Positions 44,339-53,697 are shown, counted from the first letter of the stretch. The stretch: DNA of 64,000 nucleotides from Gemmata palustris (GCF_017939745.1 NZ_JAGKQQ010000001.1:3844001-3908000); one strand, 5' to 3'. Notes: generated by a model not told the origin, from the sequence alone. Made by a program: numbers and translations.

Positions 44339-47300
44339 TCACGGCTTCGAGATAGCGAGTGGCCTGATGGTTGACGGGCGGCCCAGCGTCGGGTTCTGCT
44401 GGCCACCACTCAACTGCTGCACGCGCACAGCGGCGTAGTGCTCTAACTCGTTCAGGTGGACCACCCCGTCGCGGTTGAAGTCGGCCCGACCGCCCATCCC
44501 CTCGGTCAGCCCGAGCGTGTAGAACCCGGCCTTCGTCGCCGGGCTTTCCAGCGAGTACTCGCCGCCCAGCGACGACGCCAACACTACCACCCCGTAGTCG
44601 TCGGTCATCAGGTCCCGCACGAGGTTGTCGGTCTGGGCCGGCCGGATCTCGGTCACCGCGCCGGAGTGGCAGGCGTCGAGGATGGCGACCAGCCGGCCCG
44701 GCATGTCCTCCAGCCGGCTCTTCAACTCCTCCCCGGACAAGCACGTGCGCTCCATATCGGGGCCGACGTCCACCGGGATCAGGTAGAATTTCCCGGTGCC
44801 CTCGTCGCGCCCGCCGTGGCCGGAGAAAAACACGATGCCCACGTCCTTCGCGGTCATCTTCGCCTTCAGCCAGTCCAGCCCCTCGCGGATGTTCGTTTTG
44901 GTCCCCTGCTTGTCGGTCAGCACCTTCATCTCGATGGTGCCGAACACCGCCTTCGACCGCACCCGGAGCGTGTCGGTGAGCAGGATCGCGTCGGACGCCG
45001 CGTAGTTCAGTTTCATGCTACCGGGGTACGCGGACACCCCGACCGCCAGGACGTACAGATTGGGGAGCGGCTCCGCGCCGGCCCGGGTGACGACCGCCGG
45101 CGCGGAGCCGCCCTTACTCACCGGCGACTCGGCCAGCGCCACGAGTGTGTGGGTGCCCGGCCCCAGAGTGACTTCCCAGCTCGCCTCCGCTTTCGGTTGC
45201 TTGTCGAACCGCTTCACGCCCGCGGCCCCATCATACGGTCGCCCGTCCACGAGCAGGCGCATCGCGACGATCGGGTTCTTGGCACTGCCCTCGGCCGTCG
45301 CGCGGACCGTGATCGGCTTGTCGGTGGCGGCGACCGGCGCAGCGAGCGTGACGCCCGGCGGCAGCACGTCCGCCAACCCGGTCGCGGTGATCTGCTGCCG
45401 CTCGAACTTACTCACCATCGCGAGGCCCAGCCGCATGTCACCGGCCGGGATCAGGTACTTGATGAGCGCGGGCTGGTAGAGCGACGCGCGGAACCGCACC
45501 GCCGGGTGGACCGCCGGCAGCTTGGCGACACCCGCGCTCACCTGCCACGCGATGAGCCGCTCGCCGTACGGCGAGCACGCGTAGTACCCCTGCGGCGTCC
45601 ACGCGATCCACTCGCGCGAAACGGCGAAGACCGACAGTACCGGGTCTTCGCGGTCCACCGCCCACACGCGGAGTACCTGGTCGGACGACCCGCTGACGAA
45701 GTGCCGACCGTCCGGCGCCGGGGCCAGCGCCGTCGTCAGCCCGCGGTCGCCGCGGTACTGGCGGATCAGCTTGCCGGTCTTCGTTTCCAGTAGGTACAGG
45801 TCGAACGACGCGCCGACGAGGACGCCCCGCCCGGGAAGGAGCGAGACGCTATAAATACGGTCGGCGCGCGACTTGTGCTGGTAGAGCGGCTTACCGTTCT
45901 CGAGGACCGTGAACTGGAAGAAGTTGTCCACGCGGACCGAGTAGGTGCCGTCGTCGCGGACGTGCCGCGCGTACGCGCCCGGTTCGGGAGCCGGGCCGGG
46001 CACGAACTCGTCGAGCCGGAGCGCCTGTTCCAGCGCGCACAGCCCGTCGGCCCCGGTCAGGTTGGTGTTGCCCCACGCGAGGGACTTCCCGTCCTTCCCC
46101 CACCCGACCGCCCAGAGCGACTTGCTGGCGGACTGGAACTTGCGGACGATCGCCCCGTCCCTTGTGCCCCATACGATGATTTCGTTGTTCTCGCCGCCGG
46201 CGGTCACGGCCCGCGCGCCGTCGGCCGACCGGTTCACGGCCATCACCGTGTTCGTGTGCTCTTTCACGACCACGGGTTGCCGGCCGGTTTCAACGTCGGT
46301 CACCCCGGCCCAGCCCTGGCGCGCGATGCCCCCGAAGACGAATTGCTTGTCGCCGGGCAGGAACCGCATGCGGACGATCTGGATCGGGCTCCTCCCGTCC
46401 TCCAGCGCCGGTGCCACCTTCGCGAGCGGCTTGCCGGCCGGGTCATAGGTGAGCACCTCGCCGTTCCCGCAGCCGATCGCGAGCGCGCTCCCGTCCGACG
46501 CCCAGTCGATCGTGTTCGCCCCCTGCTCTGCGAGTTTCAATCGGACCGTGGGACCGGTCCGATCGGAGAGCGCCCAGACCGTCACCTCGCTGTCGCGGCC
46601 CACCGCGGCCAGCACCGGCCGCTTCGGGTGGAACCGGATCTGCTTCACCTGCTTGGTGTGCGCGGGCACCTCGTACACCCACTTCCGCGCCGCGAGGTCG
46701 TACACTTGGAGGGTACCGTTGCCGCAGCCAACGGCGAGCAACCTCCCGTCCGGAGAGTACTCGAGCGCGTGAATGACGTCCGCCGCGCCACTGGCCGCGC
46801 CGAGCAACTCGCCGGTCTCAACCGCCAGCACGTAAAATGGGATGCCGGATCTGCCGCCGTTGAGCGGGAACCCACCGACCACGAGGTGCTTGCCGTTGGG
46901 CGACAGGGCCGCGCCGAACAGCGCGCCCTCGGTGTCCGGCCCGGCCGGCAGCCGGGCCGTGTACACGGCCGCGCCGCTGGGCACGTCCCACAGCCGCACC
47001 GACTTGTCCTCGGCCACCGAAATGACCCGGTTCCCGTCCGGGGTAAAGAACACGTGCCTGACGAACCCGGTGTGCCCGCCGGGGTCGAGGACGAGCATGG
47101 GGCGCCGGTCCCCGGGCGGCAGCGGTGGCAGTTCGGGTAGCGGCCCCTCCGGCTTGAACGACGCGGCGCGGGCGAACACGTCCCCGACCGGAGCCGGCGG
47201 CTCCGCTGGCGTTTTTGAGGCGCTCACCGGCTCGGGTTTCGGGTTGGGCTTCGGCGGGTCCGGGTTCAGTTTGGGCGATACAGGGTTCGCCTTCGCAGGC

Positions 47301-47647
47301 GGATCGGCCTGCGCGACCGGTTGCTTATCGGGGCTGCTGAACGCCAGCACCAGCGCGACCAAGCCGCCGACGAGTACCAGGGCGCCCGCGACCACGGCGG
47401 CGACGAGAGGTGCCTTCGACGCGCCCGCGTCCTTCCGCCTGTACTTCCCGGGCCGGCCGCCCTCGTCGCCTCGATCGCGACGCTTGATGATCTCCGCCGG
47501 TTTCAAGGCCGGCGGTTCCGCGTCCTCCAGCCCGGCGGTGAACTCGTGCCCGCATTTGGGGCACTCGACCTCGTGGTCACCGTCTTCGTCCACGGCGACG
47601 CGAACACGAGTGTCGCACTTCGGACAGCACGTCTTGATAATGGGCAT
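44339..47647 (-). CDS. WD40-repeat caspase-like (peptidase C14) membrane protein with zinc ribbon and EF-hand
   Basis: 1102 aa. An N-terminal zinc ribbon (CCPKCDTRVRVAV ... CPKCGHEF) precedes a membrane helix at about 82-106 (APLVAAVVAGALVLVGGLVA). After a Pro-rich linker, about 12 WD40-type blades span 185-640 (VRLWDVPSGAA, LLAVGCGNGTLQVYDL). Then comes a beta domain, and the caspase fold at about 870-1070 with His944 in FFSGHGGRDEG and Cys993 in ILDACHSGAV, the C14 dyad. Residues 1056-1067 (DFNRDGVVHLNE) fit the EF-hand consensus exactly, suggesting calcium control as in other bacterial caspase homologues. The catalytic domain is intact. Target unknown. I start at the ATG at 47647; one four codons upstream is possible. 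Confidence 0.92.
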   Translation of the reverse strand: MPIIKTCCPKCDTRVRVAVDEDGDHEVECPKCGHEFTAGLEDAEPPALKPAEIIKRRDRGDEGGRPGKYRRKDAGASKAPLVAAVVAGALVLVGGLVALVLAFSSPDKQPVAQADPPAKANPVSPKLNPDPPKPNPKPEPVSASKTPAEPPAPVGDVFARAASFKPEGPLPELPPLPPGDRRPMLVLDPGGHTGFVRHVFFTPDGNRVISVAEDKSVRLWDVPSGAAVYTARLPAGPDTEGALFGAALSPNGKHLVVGGFPLNGGRSGIPFYVLAVETGELLGAASGAADVIHALEYSPDGRLLAVGCGNGTLQVYDLAARKWVYEVPAHTKQVKQIRFHPKRPVLAAVGRDSEVTVWALSDRTGPTVRLKLAEQGANTIDWASDGSALAIGCGNGEVLTYDPAGKPLAKVAPALEDGRSPIQIVRMRFLPGDKQFVFGGIARQGWAGVTDVETGRQPVVVKEHTNTVMAVNRSADGARAVTAGGENNEIIVWGTRDGAIVRKFQSASKSLWAVGWGKDGKSLAWGNTNLTGADGLCALEQALRLDEFVPGPAPEPGAYARHVRDDGTYSVRVDNFFQFTVLENGKPLYQHKSRADRIYSVSLLPGRGVLVGASFDLYLLETKTGKLIRQYRGDRGLTTALAPAPDGRHFVSGSSDQVLRVWAVDREDPVLSVFAVSREWIAWTPQGYYACSPYGERLIAWQVSAGVAKLPAVHPAVRFRASLYQPALIKYLIPAGDMRLGLAMVSKFERQQITATGLADVLPPGVTLAAPVAATDKPITVRATAEGSAKNPIVAMRLLVDGRPYDGAAGVKRFDKQPKAEASWEVTLGPGTHTLVALAESPVSKGGSAPAVVTRAGAEPLPNLYVLAVGVSAYPGSMKLNYAASDAILLTDTLRVRSKAVFGTIEMKVLTDKQGTKTNIREGLDWLKAKMTAKDVGIVFFSGHGGRDEGTGKFYLIPVDVGPDMERTCLSGEELKSRLEDMPGRLVAILDACHSGAVTEIRPAQTDNLVRDLMTDDYGVVVLASSLGGEYSLESPATKAGFYTLGLTEGMGGRADFNRDGVVHLNELEHYAAVRVQQLSGGQQNPTLGRPSTIRPLAISKP

Positions 47648-47965
47648 TATGGGCTGCACCGGTTAAAGGTGGCGGAGGGCGTTGGGAAAAGGAGAGAGTG
47701 AGAGTGTACGAAACGGATACCGTGAATTTAGAAGTGTACCAGGATCGTCGCCGCCCGCCGTCCAGCCGTCAAGCGAATAAACAACGGCCGGCCCCGACGC
47801 AGGTGACAAAAGCGCGCCCGCATGTGCGCTAACAAGAACACACTCGTGCCCGTGAACGGCCTAAAGCGGTAGCGGCCCCGAAAGGGCCTCGCGAGATTCG
47901 ATTGCCCGCAACGGCTTCCAGTCGAAAATGTGTTTCGGCGAACGGGCGTGTGCGCCCGCTTGCGC
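47648..47965. other. intergenic, no gene seen
   Basis: Upstream region of the caspase gene. No convincing frame. Confidence 0.4.
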
Positions 47966-48060
47966 CGAGCGCCTAATCGGTCACGCGGGGAGAGGGTGAC
48001 CGGTGACCGAATCGGAATAGTTGGTTGTGAGAGACCTGCCTGCAACGCAATCGACCTTGT
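47966..48060 (+). pseudogene. decayed 5' end of a third paralogue-family copy
   Basis: CTAATCGGTCACGCGGGGAGAG resembles the conserved leader, and the following GTGACCGAATCGGAATAG matches the MTEAEWL start of the family, here with a stop in place of Trp. Only the first dozen codons are recognisable. Confidence 0.5.
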
Positions 48061-48117
48061 CGGGCCGTGGGCACGCGACGGTGACCCACGCGCCGGGTCG
48101 CCGGGAGTGGGCCCGCG

Positions 48118-48358
48118 ATGACGACGGGGACGGGATTCGCAAGGTCCATGACAACACGCTCGAAAGGCTGTGGGCGGCCTTGCGCACATTCGTCCGACCG
48201 TTCCGCGAGATCCGCAAGCACGACCTCCATCAGTACGTCGCCGTCTTCCAGTGGCGTACAACACGTGGCCGGCATGGTCCGCACCCTACTTGGGCTGCCC
48301 CGGCCCACCCCGACGGCCTCATGAGCCAAAGCCATTTATTTCTCGTTGTGTTCGACTG
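48118..48358 (+). pseudogene. IS1595 (ISXO2-like) transposase C-terminal relic
   Basis: The frame encodes HDNTLERLWAALRTFVRPF, then REIRKHDLHQYVAVFQW, matching the C-terminus of ISXO2-type transposases (their VHTNTIEGxWxxLKxxxRxxRG and YLxEFxWRxN pattern). It stops at the TGA at 48356. The rest of the element is gone. It overlaps no other gene. Confidence 0.65.
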
Positions 48359-48360
48359 AG

Positions 48361-48381
48361 GGTTCGGCACCCTGCCGAACC
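48361..48381 (+). terminator. 9-bp perfect hairpin with 3-nt loop
   Basis: GGTTCGGCA, loop CCC, TGCCGAACC, two bases after the relic transposase stop. There is no T-run, so a terminator role is only possible; it may be part of the old IS end. Confidence 0.45.
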
Positions 48382-48679
48382 CCAGTCTTCATAAGCCCCA
48401 TCTGTGAAACCCGGCGCCTGCGCGGAGGCTGTCGGTCGCACACTCGGGAGGAATGATGCCCGGAGCCGACCTCCAGGACTCTTACCTGCCGAATCGGGCG
48501 ACGGAAAGGAATAGCGCGACCCGCCGGATTATGGCATCGAGAGTCGTTTCGGCCCGGATGAATCGGGTCCGCTCCACTCATCTCACCCGACCGCCCGACC
48601 GATGCTGGTTCACCGTGACTCGAATTGTCGGCCCCGAAATACCCGTGCCCCTCACCGCCTCAACGATTGCCGGTGCATC

Positions 48680-50023
48680 ATGACCTCGCCCCCGTCGGCT
48701 ACACTCCTCACCCACCTAGCCCGTGCGTTTGCGTGGAATCTCGGGCGGGTTACCCCTTCGCAGGCCGAGGCCGAGCGGCTAGCAACCGCCGGGCTGACCG
48801 AGCCCGTCGTCCAGCGGTACGCGGCGTGGCGGCGCAGCTTGCTCCTCGTTGCGGCGGCCGTGTCTGCCGGTGCGTTCGCCCTGGCCGTCGTGGACACGGT
48901 CGCGGGCGGAATGGGCGAGTACACGGCCTTCGGAAAAGGGTTGGAGGTGGCGTGGCTGGTTGCCGCGGGCGCGCTACCGCTGGCCGCACTGGTCGGTGCC
49001 ACGCGGTGGACCCGCCCCGAAGCGGGGGCCGCACTCCTCACCGGGGCGTGGGCCGCGGCGTTCCTCTTACCGTTCGTGTACGCATTGCTCCCGGTCGGCC
49101 TGATCTACCACGTTCAGCCCGTTACCCCCGAGTCCGTCACCAAACTTGCGGCCAAACCGATCTCACCCGCGACCGGCGCGCCTGCTGCCAAGGTCGTAGA
49201 CGACGAAGAAGACGACGAGAGGCCCGAGTCCGAGCAAGTCCCGGTGGATCCGGCGGTGCTCGAGAAAGCCGTTGCGATGGAGGAAACTTTGGTCGAGTTC
49301 GTACTGTCCGGCGGCGGGTACCTGTTGCTCCTTCCGGCGGTGCTGTCGCTCATTCCCGGGGCCGTGAACGGGTGCCTGCGGGTAAAAACTCTGATGCCGG
49401 CGGCCCAGTTGCCGGGGTGGCTGCTGGTCACCGTTGCCCCGGCGTTCCTACTATTCTGGCTCGTTCTGCTGGCGGTAGCGAACCACGCCGCCCGCAGCCC
49501 GCTGCTCGTGTTCGGAGTGCTTCTGTGGGCCGGGAGCCCGGCGCTGTACTCGGTGTTCGGCCGGGCGCTCGTCCGCCCGCACCTGACCGACGCCGACGCC
49601 GCACGGATCGGCCGGGTGAAGCGGGTCGTCGGGCTCACCGGCCTCGCCGGTATCGCGCTCCTGGTTGCGTTCGCTCTGACCGGCAAAGTGGCCGGCTTAC
49701 GGGTGGTCGGGTTCGATCGGGGAGCCGCCGTGTCCACCAAACTTGATGCCTTGGCAGACGATGATGAGATCGGTTTGGAAGACGTTCGGACCGCGATGGC
49801 CGAGTCGAAGTCGGTGGTCTACGCCTTCGATCTAGCGTCGTTCCGGCTGGTAATCGACTTCCTGGCCAAACTGCTCGTGGTGACGACAGTGTTCGCGGGC
49901 CTGGCGCTGCGGGCGACTCTTGCCGCTTGGCGGAATGACCGCTCGTTCCGGGGGAGTGGTAACACCGATTACGACACCACCGCGGCGGCCCTCGCCGCCC
50001 TGGAGTCTGTGGACAAGCCGTAA
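48680..50023 (+). CDS. multi-pass membrane protein of unknown function
   Basis: 447 aa from the ATG at 48680. There are eight or so predicted membrane helices: near 45-65, 80-100, 105-125, 212-232, 248-270, 283-303, 322-342 and 395-418. An acidic cytoplasmic or periplasmic loop (VVDDEEDDERPESEQVP) lies at about 173-190. No transporter or enzyme motif is recognised. The start is taken where the N-terminal soluble segment (ATLLTHLARAFAWNLGRVTP) begins; the upstream frame is not protein-like. It stands alone. Confidence 0.7.
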   Translation: MTSPPSATLLTHLARAFAWNLGRVTPSQAEAERLATAGLTEPVVQRYAAWRRSLLLVAAAVSAGAFALAVVDTVAGGMGEYTAFGKGLEVAWLVAAGALPLAALVGATRWTRPEAGAALLTGAWAAAFLLPFVYALLPVGLIYHVQPVTPESVTKLAAKPISPATGAPAAKVVDDEEDDERPESEQVPVDPAVLEKAVAMEETLVEFVLSGGGYLLLLPAVLSLIPGAVNGCLRVKTLMPAAQLPGWLLVTVAPAFLLFWLVLLAVANHAARSPLLVFGVLLWAGSPALYSVFGRALVRPHLTDADAARIGRVKRVVGLTGLAGIALLVAFALTGKVAGLRVVGFDRGAAVSTKLDALADDDEIGLEDVRTAMAESKSVVYAFDLASFRLVIDFLAKLLVVTTVFAGLALRATLAAWRNDRSFRGSGNTDYDTTAAALAALESVDKP

Positions 50024-50179
50024 TTGTAGCGGAAACGACGAGCAAATCACAGACGACCGTACCACAGTTGGGCGGCTGCGTGCGTCCGCGCAGCCCTTCC
50101 AGGTGCCGCATGCGAAAAGCATCACTGGCCATTCTTTGAGATCTGGGCTCTTATCGCGAGCACCCTCCGGGTGCCCGCG

Positions 50180-50245
50180 CCCTGGGCCGCCCGGACCCAA
50201 CTGAGTTACCGTCCCGGTACGAAGCGTTGACGAACCCTTGAACCT
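50180..50245. mobile_element. relic of an IS1-family insA end
   Basis: CCGTCCCGGTAC followed by GCGTTGACGAACCCTT closely matches 15036-15064 of the intact IS1 copy (the antisense of the FVNAVYRD segment). Only some 40 bp survive. Confidence 0.55.
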
Positions 50246-50422
50246 CGTACCGTTAGGTTAGGATTGCGCCACACGTAGGGCCATTACCGCCGGGCGAGTC
50301 GGCCCATCTCGCGCCGCCGAAATACTTCGGCGGAAAGCTCGCCTCGGGCACCGGTTCCAGGGGCCGCGCGTCCGCGCCCACGGTGAACGTGCTCGGGTTG
50401 TACCGGTTCCCCAATCCCGGTG

Positions 50423-51562
50423 TCACGGGTCCGCGAGCCACTCAATAACTGCCCCGGTCGGGCGTGCCTTCTCCGTCGCGGGGCCGGCCCGGAACGTGCC
50501 GCTCAGTACCCACGCCATTGCGACCGCCTTGCCCGTCGTCGCGTCGAACACGCCCACCCCCTCACCGGTCGCGGTCGTGCGGATCGGGTACTTGGGGTCG
50601 CCGTCCCGGTCGTGAGCGGACTCCCACGTCCCCGCGTACCGCACCACGAGCACACCGTCCCCGGCCCGCGCCACCGTCGCGGTGACCTTCGCGACCGTCA
50701 CGTCGCCCGGCTTCGGGCCGAAGATCGGGTCTGTCATCGGGCTCAGCGCCGGGGTAAAGTGGCGAACTATCGCTTCCGGGACCGACCACTCCGTCCCGAC
50801 GCGCGCCCCACCCGGCGGGGCCAGTGCGGTCCATTCCTTGGCGCCCAGCCGGATGCTGTCCACGACCGGGGGGCCTTCTTGGCGCCCGTTCCGCAGCCCG
50901 ATCACGCTCACCGCCAATCGCACCCCGCCCTCGGCTCCCACCCCGCGGCCCCGGTCGGCGAGTGTACCCGGTTTCGCCTTCACCACGCGCGCGGGCGCCG
51001 GACCCGCGGCTTTGGCTGCGTCGCTCAGCATCCCGAGCGTATCGGTCACCCAGCGTTTGGCGCCCTCGGCCGCGGACTCGGTGCCCTTCGCCCGGTGGTA
51101 GTGGAACCCGAGCACCCGGCCCTCGGGCGTAACGACCCACAGTCCCTGGGGCCACTGCTTCAGCAGCGCCCGGAAGAACTTGCCCTCGGCCGTGTCCGGC
51201 AAGCGGTCCGCGTTGAGCGTCACCGGTACGAACGATTCGGTGACGAGTTTTACGACCGCGGGGTCGTTCAGAGGGCCCGCACGGAGCCCGGCCGCGTACC
51301 CTCAGCACCGCTCCAGTGGAGTTCCGTCCCGGTCCCGACCACCGGCCAGCCACACCAGTATCGCGCGCTTCTCGTCCCGGGCCTCCTTGAGGGCCGCAAC
51401 CGGGTCGTCGTGCCACGGGATCTCGCGCCACGCCAGGTCGCGCCCCGTGGGGCGCAGGGGGGCGGCCTTTTTCAGCAAAGCTGTCAATTCGGGTGCCGGC
51501 TCGCCGGCACGGGTCGGACCCGTGAGGAGCACAAGGGCCAAGAGCGCGAGTGTTCGTTTCAT
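50423..51562 (-). CDS. thioredoxin-like secreted protein with in-frame UGA: candidate selenoprotein
   Basis: 379 aa if the TGA at 51302-51304 is decoded. A signal peptide MKRTLALLALVLLTGPTRA precedes a thioredoxin-like start (WREIPWHDDPVAALKEARDE, KRAILVWLAGG). Then TPLERC-UGA-GYAAGLRAG (Cys86-Sec87) is followed without any frame change by DPAVVKLVTESFVPVTLNAD, the typical strand/helix of thioredoxin-fold proteins, and a 250-residue C-terminal domain. The stop-free frame on both sides, the vicinal Cys-UGA and a stable hairpin 12 nt after the UGA (51273-51289, loop CGUGC with G second) fit bacterial Sec insertion. The competing view is a nonsense mutation of a Cys, Trp, Arg or Gly codon. No selA/B/C/D genes are in the window. 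Confidence 0.6.
51273..51289 (-). promoter_or_regulatory. SECIS-like stem-loop after in-frame UGA
   Basis: In mRNA sense: 6-bp stem GGGCUC/GGGCCC closed over the loop CGUGC, beginning 12 nt and reaching its apical loop 18 nt downstream of the UGA. Known bacterial SECIS elements place the apical loop about 16-37 nt after UGA and have a G among the first two loop bases; both hold here. Confidence 0.55.
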
Positions 51563-52041
51563 TGGAGCCCCTCTTGCAGCGCGGGCGACGCCGAAGTGTT
51601 TTACCCGGTCGCCCACTGGTGCCGCAACTCCAGCCGTCGATGCGCTCGCGGTTCCGCCTCATCGTTCCAAGGCCCGCGCGGCCCCTGTAACTGTTCACCA
51701 AGGGCCTCGACGCGGTCAACGCGCCGGCCCCAAGCTAATGGTGGGTCAAGTGGAAGGCGCATTGGTCTCATATCCACAAGAATGGCACCGTCGTGTTGCG
51801 CGGTTGTTTGCAGGGATTTTCTCGGGTTGTAATTTCGGGCTCGGGGAGCAATACGCGGGCACTCGTTCACGAGGCGAACTACGGTTCTGCAAGGCGTCTT
51901 GGCGCCACGTGCGACGGCCCGGGCGAAATAGCGACCCCAGGACTTCGGGCACGTGCCCCCGTGAGCAAGTTCAGACGCGGCTCTTCAAGTCACAACTGTG
52001 GCGCGATTATGCTCGACCCCATTCCAGCCCATGCATTCTCT
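51563..52041. other. divergent intergenic region
   Basis: Holds the promoters of the candidate selenoprotein gene (minus) and the Sel1-repeat gene (plus). Upstream in-frame extension of the latter exists but lacks protein character. Confidence 0.4.
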
Positions 52042-53697
52042 ATGACGAAAGCCCCCACCCCGACCGGCCCCACGCGCCGGCGCGGATCGTCCGCCCTGCT
52101 CCTCCTCGCGCTCCTCTTCGCTGGCGCGTGCCAGCGCCAGGAACCTGCCCCCGACCCGAACCCGGCCCCGACCGCGTTACCCCAAGCAGAAGCGCCCTCG
52201 ACCGGCGACAGTGTCTCGGAAGACTATGCCATTGTGGAACGGTGTTGGTACGAGCACCGCAGTACGGCCGACTTCCTCAGAGCACAGGGGGAGAAGCGGA
52301 CACCCGTGTGGAAGGAGGCTGCCACACAGGGGTCGAGCAAAGCGATGGTCCTCTATGCCCGGTCCCTACAAGAGGGAACCGGCGTGGCGAAGGATCCAAC
52401 CGAGGCCGTGAAGTGGCTCCGCAAGGCCATCGAGCGCGGGAACACGGACGCAATGTGTCTCCTCGCACAATGCTCCTTGGACGGCGAAGGCGTGGCGAAG
52501 GATCCAACCGAGGCCGTGATATGGTTCCGCAAGGGTGCGGAATTCGGAAATGCCGATGCGATGCACGATCTGGGTGCGTGTTACGTCAACGGCCTTGGGG
52601 TGACGAAGGATAGCGCCGAAGCGGTGAAGTGGTTCCGCAAAGCCGTGGAACTCGGAAATGCCGATGCAATGGTCAGTCTGGGTTCGTGTTACACCTATGG
52701 CGCAGGTGTGCCGAAGGATCTGACGGAGGGCGTCAAGTGGTTCCGCAAGGCCACGGAACTCGGATGTCCCGAAGCGATGCACAATCTGGGTGCGTGTTAT
52801 TTCCACGGCCGCGGCGTGGCAAAGGATCTGATCGAAGCCGTGAAATGGTACCGCAAGGCCGCAGAACTGGGGCTACCGATAGGGATGCACGATCTGGGCA
52901 CGTGTTACGTCAATGGCCTTGGGGTGACGAAAGACGCGACTGAAGCGATCAAGTGGTACCGCAAGGCCGCAGAACTGGGGCTACCGATAGGGATGCACGA
53001 TCTGGGTGCATGTTACACCTATGGCGTAGGTGTACCGAAGGATCTGACTGAGGGCGTCAAGTGGTACCGCAAGGCCACGGAACTCGGATGCGTCGAAGCC
53101 ATGCACGATCTGGGTGCGTGTTACGCCAATGGCACTGGCGTGGCAAAGGATTCAGTCGAAGCCGCGAAGTGGTTCCGCAAAGCGGCGGACTTCGGTAGTG
53201 CCGAAGGGATGCACAGCCTGGGTGCGTGCTACGCCAACGGCGCAGGTGTGCCGAAGGATCCGGTCGAGGCCGTCAAGTGGTTCCACAAAGCCGCCGAAAC
53301 TGGACACGCCGAAGCAACACGCAATCTGGGTGTAAGTTACGCCGATGGCGTCGGGGTAGCGAAGGATCCGGTTGAGGCCGTGAGGTGGTTTCGCAAGGCT
53401 GCGGAACTGGGGCTGCCACTGGGAATGGTCAATCTGGGGCAGTCCTACGTTCTCGGCGTGGGTGTGCCGAAGGACACAGTTGAAGGGTTGAAATGGGTCC
53501 ATAAGGCCGCAGAACGCGGAGCACCCCACGCCATGTACCTTCTCGGCGCTGGGTACTTTGAAGGTGTGAGTACCGCCAAAGACGCATCGGAGGCTGTGAC
53601 GTGGCTCACTAAGGCCGCGGAACTCGGGAACACAGACGCCCGATATGTTCTGCAGCAACTGCGCGACGCACCGTTGGCACCGCCACCCAAACCGTGA
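52042..53697 (+). CDS. Sel1-repeat lipoprotein
   Basis: 551 aa from the ATG at 52042. A lipoprotein signal (SSALLLLALLFAGAC, Cys35 predicted lipidated) precedes a Pro-rich spacer and then 12 consecutive Sel1 repeats of exactly 36 residues (for example MHDLGACYVNGLGVTKDSAE / AVKWFRKAVELGN). Sel1 repeats form TPR-like solenoids for protein binding and are common in envelope signalling. All repeats are in register with no gaps. No enzymatic domain is present. It stands alone and likely faces the periplasm. Confidence 0.92.
   Translation: MTKAPTPTGPTRRRGSSALLLLALLFAGACQRQEPAPDPNPAPTALPQAEAPSTGDSVSEDYAIVERCWYEHRSTADFLRAQGEKRTPVWKEAATQGSSKAMVLYARSLQEGTGVAKDPTEAVKWLRKAIERGNTDAMCLLAQCSLDGEGVAKDPTEAVIWFRKGAEFGNADAMHDLGACYVNGLGVTKDSAEAVKWFRKAVELGNADAMVSLGSCYTYGAGVPKDLTEGVKWFRKATELGCPEAMHNLGACYFHGRGVAKDLIEAVKWYRKAAELGLPIGMHDLGTCYVNGLGVTKDATEAIKWYRKAAELGLPIGMHDLGACYTYGVGVPKDLTEGVKWYRKATELGCVEAMHDLGACYANGTGVAKDSVEAAKWFRKAADFGSAEGMHSLGACYANGAGVPKDPVEAVKWFHKAAETGHAEATRNLGVSYADGVGVAKDPVEAVRWFRKAAELGLPLGMVNLGQSYVLGVGVPKDTVEGLKWVHKAAERGAPHAMYLLGAGYFEGVSTAKDASEAVTWLTKAAELGNTDARYVLQQLRDAPLAPPPKP
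52336..53631 (+). repeat. twelve 108-bp tandem coding repeats with a higher-order duplication
   Basis: Twelve units of 108 bp without indels. Units 3-5 resemble units 6-8 more than their neighbours (VNGLGVTKD, then TYGxGVPKDLTEGVKW), and 53 bp spanning 5/6 and 6/7 (TGGTACCGCAAGG to GATCTGGG) are identical, pointing to a recent duplication. Confidence 0.85.

Noticed and set aside
50253-50441. Short minus-strand frame after the candidate selenoprotein gene
   Set aside because: No start context or family; it may be an old 3' extension but I cannot support it.
52336-53631. Tandem repeats as a CRISPR array
   Set aside because: The units are contiguous 108-bp coding repeats with no spacers and translate as Sel1 repeats.
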